Of a stretch of 59,747 nucleotides of DNA, positions 18,873 through 28,202 are shown piece after piece. The first letter of the stretch is position 1; each line of letters opens with the position of its first letter. The notes beneath the pieces are model-generated. The model made no database searches and was not told the DNA's origin. It was given only the letters and a program-made list of their open reading frames with translations. Source of the DNA: Oscillospiraceae bacterium (GTDB lineage Bacteria > Bacillota > Clostridia > Oscillospirales > Ruminococcaceae); the NCBI GenBank assembly GCA_017405465.1, contig JAFRAJ010000055.1, positions 1-59,747 of the forward strand. The letters run 5' to 3'. Made by a program: the position numbers and the translations under genes.

Positions 18873-19901
18873 TCAGCCGAGTTCGGCGAAGTACTTGATG
18901 GTGCGGACCATCTGGCTGGTGTAGCTGTTCTCGTTGTCATACCAGGAAACAACCTGTACCTGATATGTATCGTCGTCGATCTTCGCGACCATTGTCTGTG
19001 TGGCATCGAAGAGGGAGCCGAAACGCATGCCGATCGTGTCGGAAGAAACGATAGGATCGGTGTTGTAGCCGAAGGATTCGCTCTGCTGGGCCTTCATGGC
19101 TGCGTTGATGGAGTCAACAGTGACATCCTTGCCCTTTACGACTGCTACCAGGATGGTGGTGGAGCCGGTGACTGTCGGTACACGCTGAGCGGAGCCGATG
19201 AGCTTGCCGTTCAGTTCCGGGATGACGAGGCCGATGGCCTTGGCAGCGCCGGTGGAGTTGGGAACGATGTTGGCAGCGCCAGCACGGGCACGTCTCATGT
19301 CACCCTTGCGGTGCGGGCCGTCGAGGATCATCTGATCGCCGGTGTAAGCATGAACTGTGGTCATGATTCCGGACTGGATCGGATATACATCGTTGAGGGC
19401 CTTGGTCATGGGAGCGAGGCAGTTGGTTGTGCAGGAAGCTGCGGAGATGATTGTGTCTTCCTTTGTGAGGACATTCTCGTTTACACCGTAGACGATTGTG
19501 GGAAGGTCATTGCCTGCAGGAGCAGAGATGACGACCTTCTTGGCGCCGGCGTTGATGTGAGCCTGGGACTTCTCCTTGGAGGTGTAGAAGCCAGTGCACT
19601 CAAGAACGACGTCAACATCGAGTTCGCCCCAGGGGCAATTGTTGGCATCAGCCTCTTTGTAGATCCTGATCTTCTTACCGTCGACAATGATCGAATCCTC
19701 AGTGGCTTCGACTGTGTGGGTGTTCTCGCCGAGCTTGCCGATGTACGGTCCCTGAGCGGTGTCGTACTTCAGAAGTGTTGCGAGCATTTCGGGGCTGGTC
19801 AGGTCGTTGATGGCAACGATCTCATAGCCCTCAGCACCGAACATCTGACGGAATGCCAGACGGCCGATACGTCCAAAACCGTTAATAGCAACTTTTACCA
19901 T
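18873..19901 (-). CDS. gap: Glyceraldehyde-3-phosphate dehydrogenase
   Basis: 342 residues. NAD-binding start [17 protein letters not shown]; catalytic Cys in [12 protein letters not shown] (about residue 156); substrate-binding [21 protein letters not shown]-terminal [14 protein letters not shown]. It catalyses the NAD-linked oxidation step of glycolysis. GGAGG lies 7 bases upstream of the ATG. It stands alone, with its own promoter (19962-19990), and not in a pgk-tpi-gpm operon. Confidence 0.98.
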   Translation of the reverse strand: MVKVAINGFGRIGRLAFRQMFGAEGYEIVAINDLTSPEMLATLLKYDTAQGPYIGKLGENTHTVEATEDSIIVDGKKIRIYKEADANNCPWGELDVDVVLECTGFYTSKEKSQAHINAGAKKVVISAPAGNDLPTIVYGVNENVLTKEDTIISAASCTTNCLAPMTKALNDVYPIQSGIMTTVHAYTGDQMILDGPHRKGDMRRARAGAANIVPNSTGAAKAIGLVIPELNGKLIGSAQRVPTVTGSTTILVAVVKGKDVTVDSINAAMKAQQSESFGYNTDPIVSSDTIGMRFGSLFDATQTMVAKIDDDTYQVQVVSWYDNENSYTSQMVRTIKYFAELG

Positions 19902-19961
19902 GGAAAAACCTCCGAATTATTTATATCCATTTCTGAATACATATTAAAAAAGACCGCAATT

Positions 19962-19990
19962 ATTCTAACAAAAGCAGTTATCATATGCAA
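19962..19990 (-). promoter_or_regulatory. gap promoter
   Basis: Minus strand: TTGCAT (19985-19990), 17 bases, TAGAAT (19962-19967). About 60 bases of leader precede the start codon. Confidence 0.65.
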
Positions 19991-20018
19991 GTCGAAGTTA
20001 AGCCCGAAACACCGTCCT

Positions 20019-20648
20019 TCAGTATTTATTAAAATGAGTCGGCTCAAACGAGTAGGTCCTGTCGAATTGTGTAAGTGAACCTGCCGCTTCCTGCATCCTG
20101 AGATACAGTTCCGCGCACCCGAAACTGTCGCTTCCGGCCTGATGCGCATTGAGCGGGATCCCCAGTTCCTGACACAGCGTGCCCAGCTTGTGGTTCGGCA
20201 TCAGCTTCCCGTAAACTGCTCTGGAGATACGCAGCGTGTCTGCGTATCTGACCGGGTGAAACTCAAGCTCATAATGATCCAGGAGTTTCTTCAGGACTCC
20301 CAGATCGAAAGTCGCATTATGGGCCAGAATAACGCTGTTCTCCATGATACCTCTGATGCGGTCCCACACTTCCGGGAAAACAGGTTCATCTTCGACATCC
20401 GAAGGTCTTATCCCGTGAACATTTATGCATCTCCAGTCAAATTCAGTCTCGGGATTCACACGGATCTCCATACTCTCCACGACCCTGTTGTTCTCGATCA
20501 CGGTGAGTCCTGCTGAACAGATTCTGTCACCTCTGGAGTTGGGTGTCTCGACATCAAAAGCGACCATCCTTCTCGGGGACACCGGTCTGAGATGTTCCGG
20601 TGCCCCTGCAAGAAGTTCCTTTAGTTTTTCCTCTGTTATATAGATCAC
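20019..20648 (-). CDS. DEDDh 3'-5' exonuclease (DnaQ-like)
   Basis: 209 residues. Exo I is MVAFDVETPNSRG (D, E), Exo II is ILAHNATFDLGVL, and Exo III is NAHQAGSDSFGC (catalytic His and Asp). The fold is that of the DNA polymerase III epsilon proofreading domain, but the protein stands alone without a polymerase. Its substrate could be DNA or RNA. It lies between a cupin gene and gap, with a 16-base gap to the cupin. Confidence 0.88.
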   Translation of the reverse strand: MIYITEEKLKELLAGAPEHLRPVSPRRMVAFDVETPNSRGDRICSAGLTVIENNRVVESMEIRVNPETEFDWRCINVHGIRPSDVEDEPVFPEVWDRIRGIMENSVILAHNATFDLGVLKKLLDHYELEFHPVRYADTLRISRAVYGKLMPNHKLGTLCQELGIPLNAHQAGSDSFGCAELYLRMQEAAGSLTQFDRTYSFEPTHFNKY

Positions 20649-20664
20649 TACTCTGTTTCTTCCG

Positions 20665-21084
20665 TTATTTGCTTACCGCTTTCAGGTAATCCTCATCTGA
20701 GATGTGATAAAGCGGCTCTCCACTCGTTTCTTCACCCGGCACATCGATATTAAGGTGGGAAAACCATGAATCAGGAGCTGCACCGTGCCAGTGTTTAACA
20801 TTGGCCGGAACATGGACCACGCTTCCCGGGATCATCTCGACCGCGTCTTTGCCTTCTTCCTGATAGAACCCTCTCCCTCCGACACAGATCAGTATCTGGC
20901 CTCCGCCTGATTTGGCGTGATGGATGTGCCAGTTGTTCCTGCAGCCCGGCTCAAATGTCACATTGGCCATAGTCAGCTGTTCAGTTGATATCTGCGCCAG
21001 ATAGACATTTCCAGTGAAGAACGGATGAGGGCCCCCGGTACCTACCGGAAAAATGATAGTCTTCTGATATTCTTCCAGAGTCAT
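20665..21084 (-). CDS. Single-domain cupin protein
   Basis: 139 residues. Cupin motif 1 is degenerate: GCRNNWHIHHAKSGGGQIL keeps HxH but has Gln where the metal-binding Glu usually lies. Motif 2 is PGSVVHVPANVKHWHGAA with the third His. Such small cupins often act with carboxymuconolactone decarboxylase-like proteins or as sugar/aldehyde isomerases; none is next to it. The substrate is unknown. Confidence 0.82.
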   Translation of the reverse strand: MTLEEYQKTIIFPVGTGGPHPFFTGNVYLAQISTEQLTMANVTFEPGCRNNWHIHHAKSGGGQILICVGGRGFYQEEGKDAVEMIPGSVVHVPANVKHWHGAAPDSWFSHLNIDVPGEETSGEPLYHISDEDYLKAVSK

Positions 21085-21183
21085 CAGCGCTGTTCCTCCA
21101 CATCTAAATAATCCATCTATATGATACTACCTTTTTCGTCATTTGCGTGTCATTTTGACGGTCCGTTCTTATTCTGTCTGTCA

Positions 21184-21212
21184 TTGCTTTTTTTGTGTTC
21201 ATGCATTACAAT
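21184..21212 (+). promoter_or_regulatory. tRNA-Ser promoter
   Basis: TTGCTT (21184-21189), 17 bases, TACAAT (21207-21212), ending 23 bases before the mature tRNA. Confidence 0.65.
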
Positions 21213-21235
21213 TGAAAGACGTTAATACTGAATAT

Positions 21236-21324
21236 GGAAGCGTATCGAAGTGGTCATAACGGGCCTGACTCGAAATCAGGTGTACCTCACGGTACCGTGG
21301 GTTCGAATCCCACCGCTTCCGCCA
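21236..21324 (+). tRNA. tRNA-Ser (anticodon CGA)
   Basis: Acceptor GGAAGCG (21236-21242) pairs with CGCTTCC (21314-21320), followed by G and an encoded CCA. The anticodon loop reads CTCGAAA with anticodon CGA. A long variable arm (ACCTCACGGT) marks it as class II, and the T loop is TTCGAAT. Confidence 0.95.
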
Positions 21325-21333
21325 GCAATCATA

Positions 21334-21387
21334 AACCTACCCCAATAACTTATACACTGAAGTATAGTTTCCGGGTAGGTTCTTTTT
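21334..21387 (+). terminator. Terminator of tRNA-Ser
   Basis: AACCTACCC (21334-21342) pairs with GGGTAGGTT (21373-21381) and CTTTTT follows. The loop is about 30 bases and contains a smaller hairpin. Confidence 0.8.
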
Positions 21388-21419
21388 ACAAGACATTATT
21401 GAATCTAATACTTATAAAT

Positions 21420-21475
21420 GCAAAACAGCCCCTGATAAGTGAATCGCTTCGTTCACTTACCAGAGGCTGTTTTGC
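21420..21475 (-). terminator. Long terminator hairpin closing the 36-21 kb operon
   Basis: Arms 21420-21430 and 21465-21475 are perfectly complementary over 11 bp, and inner blocks (CTG/CAG, TAAGTGAA/TTCACTTA) extend the stem to about 24 pairs. It begins 5 bases after the last stop codon of the operon. Confidence 0.75.
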
Positions 21476-21479
21476 CTGT

Positions 21480-22442
21480 TTACGGAGTCTTTTTATTCAG
21501 TTTTTCATCTGCTCTGTTTACTGCGCTTCTGACTGCATCTGTATATCTCCTTGATGCAGTCTCCGTGACCCACTCAGCATTTCCGTCAAGCATGAGTTTC
21601 AATTGTTCAGGCAAGAATGTCCCGTTTTCAAACAGGTTTTCTTCCTGTTCCTTTGTCATTCGGTACATTCTTATCCTGCCGCAGCTTAGGTAGTTGTCTC
21701 TGGAACTGGCAGCTGTATCTTTGACCAGTGTGTTTACGTCTCCGAAATAACCGGCCATCTCTATCGGAGGATTCTCTCCGTTATTGATGATGGAAAGGGT
21801 ATGCATTCCACTGTTTCTTTCTCCGGTCTCGCTTTTTGTAGCGGAATAGAAACCCTGCAGCATAAAGCTCTTATCACCGTCTTTATTAACTTGGGCATTA
21901 ATATAATGCCAGTTTGTGACTTTATCCTCGTTCTTTATATCTTCGACATCGTAGTTGCGGCAGTCCGCGCTTATCCCGTCGTAATTCTGCAGGATATCAA
22001 CAAATCCAACACGTACAGTATTGTTGTTTTTCTCATGGATATGAAGCCATTTGCCCTGCAGCCACATGCTGTGATTCTCTGTAATCCACCTTCCTCTTTT
22101 CCAGATACGGACGAGCCAGAGAATCACAGTGAAGATACCAGCTATGATCAGGTTCTCGAGCAAATAATCCCATATATCTTCCAAAACGTCGTTCTTGAAG
22201 AACCAGGCGAAAGTGACTTCCCTCAATTCACTTCCTTTTCCTATCACATGTCCTTTAAGAAGAACGACATACAGCAGAAGCACGAAGACCAGGATCGTCG
22301 CCGCCTGGCCATATATGCTGTCCATCACCGTATTTGCTTCTTCCTTCATCTCATTCGGAAGATCGCTCATATGGTATTTCACAGAATATCTGTTGCGAAA
22401 CAGTTTAGGATTCTTTTTCCATTGTTTCGGATTAAACCCCAT
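21480..22442 (-). CDS. Two-TM protein with a predicted beta-rich domain, function unknown
   Basis: 320 residues from the ATG at 22442; a TTG at 22451 is possible but would overlap its own ribosome site. TM segments lie near residues 48-65 (ATILVFVLLLYVVLL) and 92-110. The rest is a soluble domain with GKWLHIHEK, ILQNYDGISADCRNYDV and ISIINNG-like strands, ending in a basic tail. Two N-terminal TMs before a GxW-type beta domain resemble small lipocalin-like barrels, but I do not recognise a family. It starts 6 bases after the stop of the phosphatase gene. Confidence 0.6.
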   Translation of the reverse strand: MGFNPKQWKKNPKLFRNRYSVKYHMSDLPNEMKEEANTVMDSIYGQAATILVFVLLLYVVLLKGHVIGKGSELREVTFAWFFKNDVLEDIWDYLLENLIIAGIFTVILWLVRIWKRGRWITENHSMWLQGKWLHIHEKNNNTVRVGFVDILQNYDGISADCRNYDVEDIKNEDKVTNWHYINAQVNKDGDKSFMLQGFYSATKSETGERNSGMHTLSIINNGENPPIEMAGYFGDVNTLVKDTAASSRDNYLSCGRIRMYRMTKEQEENLFENGTFLPEQLKLMLDGNAEWVTETASRRYTDAVRSAVNRADEKLNKKTP

Positions 22443-22447
22443 TCTTT

Positions 22448-23221
22448 TCAACCTCTCTTGCCATCATAGAAATCCCGGATGATCTCTGTCAGCTTTGCCT
22501 GAACTTCGGGATTGCCGACTATAACGGATGTAGGTTCAGCGAAACTGATATCTTTCCCATCATAATCTGTCATGCATCCGCCTGCTTCCTTGAGGATCAG
22601 ATAACCGGCAGCTATGTCCCAGGGCTTCAGGACTTTCTCAAAGTATCCGTCTATTCTGCCCTGTGCGATATAGCAAACGCTGAGAGCGGAAGAACAGATT
22701 CGTCTGAGATCCACCACCTGCTTGAAGATGATCTTCCCCAGTTCAAAGTTCTCGTCTGCAAGGTGCTTTTTAGTGGAACCTGCTCCGAACTCGATAATGC
22801 TCTCGCTGAACGGCCTGCTGCTGACATGAATGCGTTCGCCGTTGTAATAAGCCCCTTCTCCTTTTACGGAAGTGAAGCATTCGTCTGTATACGGGTTATA
22901 GACCACGCCGAAAACTATCTCTCCTCCGCTGTACAGTGCCAGAGATACTGAACTCAGTCCGTATCCGTATACGAGATTCGTCGTCCCGTCTATCGGATCC
23001 AGTATCCAGCAGGGATCAGACAGGCTCCCGTCCTCTTCCTCTGAGAAGAAGCCGTATCCTTCCGTGATCTTTCCCAGTTCCTCTTTCAGGTAATTGCTTA
23101 TGCCTGTGTCCACCGCAGTGACAAAATCTGCAGCGCCTTTCATCTTGATGTCTTCCTGCAGTTTCTTGTCAAAGACGATCGCTTTTGTGGACTTAACCAG
23201 TTCAATGATCCTGTCGTACAT
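22448..23221 (-). CDS. Inositol monophosphatase family protein
   Basis: 257 residues. The metal-binding motifs are present: EEDGS (about 61-65), WILDPIDGTTNLVYG (about 72-86) and PWDIAAGYLILKEAGG (about 200-215). Family members remove phosphate from inositol phosphate, PAP or fructose bisphosphate; the sequence does not settle which. It belongs to the downstream end of the tubulin-like operon. Confidence 0.92.
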   Translation of the reverse strand: MYDRIIELVKSTKAIVFDKKLQEDIKMKGAADFVTAVDTGISNYLKEELGKITEGYGFFSEEEDGSLSDPCWILDPIDGTTNLVYGYGLSSVSLALYSGGEIVFGVVYNPYTDECFTSVKGEGAYYNGERIHVSSRPFSESIIEFGAGSTKKHLADENFELGKIIFKQVVDLRRICSSALSVCYIAQGRIDGYFEKVLKPWDIAAGYLILKEAGGCMTDYDGKDISFAEPTSVIVGNPEVQAKLTEIIRDFYDGKRG

Positions 23222-23265
23222 GTTTGCTCCTGTCAGTATGTTTTTTGATCGTTCTTATGCTGAAA

Positions 23266-24279
23266 TCACGGTCCGTTCTTTTCTCTGTATCCTATGGAAG
23301 GCGTGGCCGGATATACAGCGTAATTCCAGGTCCTGCTGCCTTTCATATAATCGTCTGTTACCAGGAAGAAATCGTATCCTGATATACAGTCGTTCCATGT
23401 TATATCGAGCTGATACCAGTCTCCTTCTATATTTACCAGGTTCCAGGCATGACCGCCGCCGTTCGTGCAGACTCCGACGACAAAGTCACACTGCACCCCG
23501 AGTCTGTCAAGGATCGCCTTTGCAGCGCATGAATAGCCGTCGCAAACCGCACAGCCGTCCACCAGTGCTCCATAGGCTGTATGTGTAACAGGCGCATACG
23601 GTTCTTGTGAAGGATAGTATACGCTGGCGCACAAAAAGTCGTTGACAGCCAGCACCAGCTCATACTCGCTCAGATTCGGCTTATAGATCTGCTGGGCCGC
23701 TTCATCGCACTTCTTTTCCGTTTCAGCTCTCATCCGTCTGAGCTCATCTGTCTCAAACGAATAGTTGATTCGTACTGTATATTCTCCCGTTGCGGGATCT
23801 ATCCACCAGGTCCATGCCTCCACTCCTGTTCCGGCGATGGGATCCCTGCGTTTTATCTCTCTGGCGATATCGTTCAGGTTGTGCGGAATATCGGGATCGA
23901 ATCCGTTGACAGGCATGAACACTACAGTCTCAGACAGTTTCCTGTATTCCTGCAACATCAGTTCGGTGAGCTGTTCGATGCTTCCTATGTCGGAAGATAC
24001 GGCCGGCTGAGGATCATCCTGTGAATTGTTCTTGATATCATCGTACTGGCTTGGGGACATCGGCGTTCCGGATGTTCCCTGATATGATCCCGAATACTTT
24101 TTGATCAGCTTATCAAGGTCATCCTTATCGAGGCCCCATTTACCGTAATCTTCTTCATCCTTGCCTTGGGCAAAATGGCTCGCGCCTTCGTCCACTATAC
24201 CCGGGACTCCGGTGCCGCATGCACTCAGGAGGACTGCTGCCACGAGCAGCATCACAAGTATAAAGCGTCTCTTCCTCAC
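23266..24279 (-). CDS. Transglutaminase-like lipoprotein
   Basis: 337 residues with a GTG start overlapping the previous stop (GTGA). The signal peptide ends in a lipobox LSAC with Cys21 as the lipidation site. The C-terminal half is a transglutaminase-like (papain-fold) domain: Cys in GCAVCDGYSCAAKAIL, His in GGHAWNLVNI and Asp in YQLDITWND. Such domains cut or crosslink proteins, or degrade peptides at the cell surface. Coupling to the large membrane protease upstream suggests joint work at the envelope. Confidence 0.88.
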   Translation of the reverse strand: MRKRRFILVMLLVAAVLLSACGTGVPGIVDEGASHFAQGKDEEDYGKWGLDKDDLDKLIKKYSGSYQGTSGTPMSPSQYDDIKNNSQDDPQPAVSSDIGSIEQLTELMLQEYRKLSETVVFMPVNGFDPDIPHNLNDIAREIKRRDPIAGTGVEAWTWWIDPATGEYTVRINYSFETDELRRMRAETEKKCDEAAQQIYKPNLSEYELVLAVNDFLCASVYYPSQEPYAPVTHTAYGALVDGCAVCDGYSCAAKAILDRLGVQCDFVVGVCTNGGGHAWNLVNIEGDWYQLDITWNDCISGYDFFLVTDDYMKGSRTWNYAVYPATPSIGYREKNGP

Positions 24280-27200
24280 TTTACCGTTATATCTCCGTTT
24301 ATTATGTCTTTAACATACTGCTGCATCGCCGTGAATGGATTGATATGGCTTCCCTCACCGATCTTCTCGCTCATATAATCCCTGATCCTTCGGTAGCCTT
24401 TTGCATACTCGTCGTCTCTGGTCTCCAGTTCTTTCTCTATCCTCTCCGCGAACTTCACTTCGTGCAGACGTTTCATGGCGTCTATCTCGACATATGTTGC
24501 ATGGCCTTCCACTATCTCTGTGACAAGATCGTCATTCCGGATCTTTCTTTCCAGCCTTCTCATATCAAGGTTGTCGTACTGCCATCTGTGTGTCAGCTCG
24601 TGCACCAGGGTGTCCTGTATAGCAGCTCTGGGGCCGGGAGTCTCCAGTGCAAGTTCTCTCTTGCCGTAATCATAGTAACCGAGAAGTCTCTCGTCGAAGG
24701 ACCCGGCGGTCCGTCTCTCTATATCAGACGTGGATGCGAATCTGACGTGGATGCTGCGGCCGAAGCTGATATCGTAATCCTTCCGCATGAATTCCTCTGT
24801 CTGCCTGTACAGTTCCAGTATCTCTTCTCTTTCTATCTTGCTGTCGTGGCATCTGGCGCACATGTAACGTTTGCCGCCTTCCAGCTCATACCATACAGAC
24901 ACGACCCGGTTGCAGTAAGAGCATACTTTCCTGCCCGATTCGGAGTGCACCGGCACTCCGGTATCATACTGATACGGGTCCGGACTCACGGGGAGGTCGG
25001 ATGAGATGAACCTTCTGAGGAAGCTCAGCAATTCAGGAACTGCAAAGGATGCCGGAACAGTCTCTCTGCCGAAATTGAGGTACCTGTCGGTCTGCAGCCC
25101 TTCTTCTTCGGTGCTCTCGCTTTCAGAATACCAGGACAGATATTCATAGAGCATCCTGAATACGTGTTCCATCCTGTTGCGCAGTGTCTGTACTATTCCG
25201 TATTCGACACAGCTGAACTCGATTATGTAGAGCGAGATATAGTCATCGGACACGCCGTCTGCAGCAGATCCGCTTTCGATCCACGGGATCACGCTGCGAA
25301 CTTTGGACTCGTCTTCTGCCCCGTTCCCGTTATTCAGCACTCTGCTTACCAGATCTGCGTCTTTCTCTCCTTCCCTGGCGACATACACGTTCTGCCAGAG
25401 ATTCGGGAACAGAGTCTTGAACAGTTCGCTCAGCATGAAGCAGAGCAGATTCACAGCCTGTTCCGCTCTGTCACCGAAGACCGATCTGCGTATGGACACC
25501 TCCAGAACGCCGGCTTTCTCCACCGTGTTCTTAAGCGGCTCTCCGTCATCGCCGGTCAGTTTGTGCATCATGATCCCGTTCTCTGAACACAGCTGGATCC
25601 CTCGGTCGGATTCCCAGTATCCGGCAGTCATCCTCTCGACTCTGGCCCTGCAAAGGTTCAGATCCATGAAATCGGTATCTACGAGATCGTCTGTCCTGAC
25701 AAGATCGCTGATCCTGAACCAAGAAACAGGATAATACTGAGGCAGTCTGCTGGGAGTCACCTGCTCCAGATAGACCGATCCGTCGATCATGTCGGCGACC
25801 CTGTATATCGTACGGTCATATACGGTCAGCTGATCTCTAAGAAGATAATTGCTGATGTTTCCCTTAAGGATGCCTACAGGCTCTCCCTGTGTCCCGCTGA
25901 TGACCATCCTTGCCGGACTTACCATGTCCATGATCCGGCGGGCAAGTGTATGGTTCGCCATCCTCACGGTGAATGAACTGTCTTTCCATATGTTCTCCGC
26001 TCTGGGAGCTTCAGTCTGTTCGAATCTGAAATACTCATACACAGCAGCGGCTTTATTCTCATCTTCAAGAACGGTCTGAAGACATTTGGACAGCACTTCT
26101 TCCACGCTGCCGCACTGCCAGCCCATTCTCTGGCTTCTCTCCATCAGTTCCGAATCGCTCAGTCCGTTGCTGTCCAGTATCATCAGGATCTCTGCGACTC
26201 TGCTGACGTCGAGGCTGGATGTCAGCGGGATCATCGATTCGTACTGGTTGTCGTTCATCATTATCCTGCGGAAGTTGGAAGCGAAATACCCCCTGAGCAT
26301 ATAAGGAGGCGATATCACATGCAGTACGGTGCCGTTCTTTCCTCCGTACTTCATCCACTTCCTGACCGCGGTGAACATGTTGAATGATGTATCGAACGCC
26401 ACAGCTACGCAGAGATCTTTGGTTTTTGCAAGTTCATCCGGATCCGTTCTGATCGCACTGGTCAGATTCACATCCATATCAAGATATCTTCGTATCTCTT
26501 CCCCGCTCTGGCTGAGCACATGGAAATAGGTCGCAGACCCTTCCGAAGGCTCTGACGGGACATACACTTCCGGCAGGTCATTGTTTATGGCAAGGAGAGC
26601 CAGCGGTATCGCAGTGCCCATATACGGCGCTCTTCCCTCTCCGATGTGCAGCATATCCTGCAGCCTGCAGCTGCTCTCTGCTTTCCAGACCATTATGCCT
26701 GTGCCGGAAAGCCGCACGTCATTGTTGAAGTGCTTCATCGGGGCGTGAGTCTGATACTGTATGGCAGATCTGAGGTTCATGTTGTCTTCATCGCTGACCG
26801 CGATATACTGCATGGATCCGTTCAGATTGTGAAGCTCGTCGAACAGAAGGCTCAGACTGATCCCGTCGCCCGATACCAGTCCGGCTACGTCGGTTATCAC
26901 CGTGCAGAACAGTGCCTGAGCAAAATCCGCGTCCCTGCTCCTGAGCTGCTTGTCCAGCAGGTTCCTCCAGCTGCATACGAGGATATGCGTCGGATCACTG
27001 CTGCTGTTGTCATGATCCGCACGGATGCCCCATACACCGGAAAGCGCATTCAGCTTCTTCATGCTCCTGTTGAGCTGTTCGCATATTATGTCTTCCTGCT
27101 TTGTGTCCCTGCACAGGACAAGAGCTGTGCGTCCCAATGAAAGATAGTAATTAAGGTATACGGTAAGATAGTCTACGAATTCTCCTCCGGAGAAATCCCT

Positions 27201-28202
27201 GACGAATACAGAACCTCCGTTGAGCAGTTCGCTGAGTACGTTCTCGTATGCGTCATTCAGTTCCAGTCCTTCTTCTCTTAGCTGTTCGACCATGAACTGC
27301 AGGACATCCGGCTGTCTGCAGTCCTCTATCTGGTAATTCCCGAGGTTATTGTCGGAATAATCGTCACGGGCGACAGCCGTGACGTTCGCCGGTTCACGGT
27401 ACAGAAGAGCACCGGCAGGCGCAAAAGTGTCCGCATATCTGGACATCAGTTCATTTACGTCTCCGTCAAGTTCTTCCGGCACTTCACTGTAGAACAGCGT
27501 GTTTTCGAAATCGTCTCCTTCCGGTTCGAGAGCGAGACATATCTCCTGAAGCAGCACATACATAGCGAACGGTATCATGTACCATGCCTTGCCCGCGGAC
27601 AGGAGAAACTCGTTCCACTGATCAGGTCCCCACAGCGCGGAGACACCGAACAGCAGCGTCTCGATGACGAAAACTGTCAGGAATGCATTCTTAAGCCCGC
27701 GTATCCACAGATAAAGGTTGTAGCCTTTTCCGTTCAGCACGAACCTGCCTTTGTTGTCTTCATAACACGGGTTGATAAGCACCCACGGCAGATGGAGGAG
27801 TTTATGCGGGAGATCCAAATCTTCTGTATTTATATATTCCTGCTTTCGTGAGAAGAGCAGTCTCGTGATCCCTGTCACGACAGCTGTCACAAGCTGCAGC
27901 GAGATATTGAGTCCGAACAGCAGAAGCAGCATATAGAGGATCTCATAAGCCCTGTTCGGCAGTACGAACCCGAAAAAGCCCTGTAGTGCAGGAGCGTTGA
28001 TAAGCGCATCCACTGCAGTCACAAGGCCTGTAAACACATATCCGCTGAGAAGTATGACCACCGTTATCAGGACGGCCGCCGACAGACGCACGTTAAGGTA
28101 TCTTTTACCTTCAGGATACGCGATCCCTCTGATAAGAAGATCAATGAGATGTATCACGATATACAGCGCGGCGAGGAATATGAAATAAACGAATATCTTC
28201 AT
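24276..28202 (-). CDS. Polytopic membrane protein with degenerate helicase-like core and DA1-like HExxH peptidase
   Basis: 1308 residues. The ATG at 28202 overlaps the previous stop as ATGA; a longer in-frame start at 28238 would overlap by 40 bases. About six to seven TM segments occupy residues 1-240. Residues about 330-480 resemble the layout of an SF2 motor (GGSVFVRDFSGG, TALVLCRDT, ILVCSWRNLL) but lack a normal Walker A lysine. Near 1085-1115 lies a ribbon (CSYC...CARC), followed by a gluzincin peptidase: HELTHRWQ (His1201, Glu1202, His1205) and EIVEGHA as the third ligand. LIM-like ribbon plus this peptidase is the arrangement of DA1 proteins. No relative with this whole layout is known to me. 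Confidence 0.75.
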   Translation of the reverse strand: MKIFVYFIFLAALYIVIHLIDLLIRGIAYPEGKRYLNVRLSAAVLITVVILLSGYVFTGLVTAVDALINAPALQGFFGFVLPNRAYEILYMLLLLFGLNISLQLVTAVVTGITRLLFSRKQEYINTEDLDLPHKLLHLPWVLINPCYEDNKGRFVLNGKGYNLYLWIRGLKNAFLTVFVIETLLFGVSALWGPDQWNEFLLSAGKAWYMIPFAMYVLLQEICLALEPEGDDFENTLFYSEVPEELDGDVNELMSRYADTFAPAGALLYREPANVTAVARDDYSDNNLGNYQIEDCRQPDVLQFMVEQLREEGLELNDAYENVLSELLNGGSVFVRDFSGGEFVDYLTVYLNYYLSLGRTALVLCRDTKQEDIICEQLNRSMKKLNALSGVWGIRADHDNSSSDPTHILVCSWRNLLDKQLRSRDADFAQALFCTVITDVAGLVSGDGISLSLLFDELHNLNGSMQYIAVSDEDNMNLRSAIQYQTHAPMKHFNNDVRLSGTGIMVWKAESSCRLQDMLHIGEGRAPYMGTAIPLALLAINNDLPEVYVPSEPSEGSATYFHVLSQSGEEIRRYLDMDVNLTSAIRTDPDELAKTKDLCVAVAFDTSFNMFTAVRKWMKYGGKNGTVLHVISPPYMLRGYFASNFRRIMMNDNQYESMIPLTSSLDVSRVAEILMILDSNGLSDSELMERSQRMGWQCGSVEEVLSKCLQTVLEDENKAAAVYEYFRFEQTEAPRAENIWKDSSFTVRMANHTLARRIMDMVSPARMVISGTQGEPVGILKGNISNYLLRDQLTVYDRTIYRVADMIDGSVYLEQVTPSRLPQYYPVSWFRISDLVRTDDLVDTDFMDLNLCRARVERMTAGYWESDRGIQLCSENGIMMHKLTGDDGEPLKNTVEKAGVLEVSIRRSVFGDRAEQAVNLLCFMLSELFKTLFPNLWQNVYVAREGEKDADLVSRVLNNGNGAEDESKVRSVIPWIESGSAADGVSDDYISLYIIEFSCVEYGIVQTLRNRMEHVFRMLYEYLSWYSESESTEEEGLQTDRYLNFGRETVPASFAVPELLSFLRRFISSDLPVSPDPYQYDTGVPVHSESGRKVCSYCNRVVSVWYELEGGKRYMCARCHDSKIEREEILELYRQTEEFMRKDYDISFGRSIHVRFASTSDIERRTAGSFDERLLGYYDYGKRELALETPGPRAAIQDTLVHELTHRWQYDNLDMRRLERKIRNDDLVTEIVEGHATYVEIDAMKRLHEVKFAERIEKELETRDDEYAKGYRRIRDYMSEKIGEGSHINPFTAMQQYVKDIINGDITVK

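Noticed and set aside
21236..21324. Short protein-coding frame (MEAYRSGHNG)
   Set aside because: The sequence is tRNA-Ser; the frame is incidental.
21420..21475. Insertion-sequence end or MITE
   Set aside because: It is a simple terminator-like hairpin after the operon, with no TG...CA ends or flanking duplication.
21480..22442. CBASS-type two-TM effector
   Set aside because: No cyclic-nucleotide synthase or ancillary gene is adjacent; the gene closes the tubulin-like operon.
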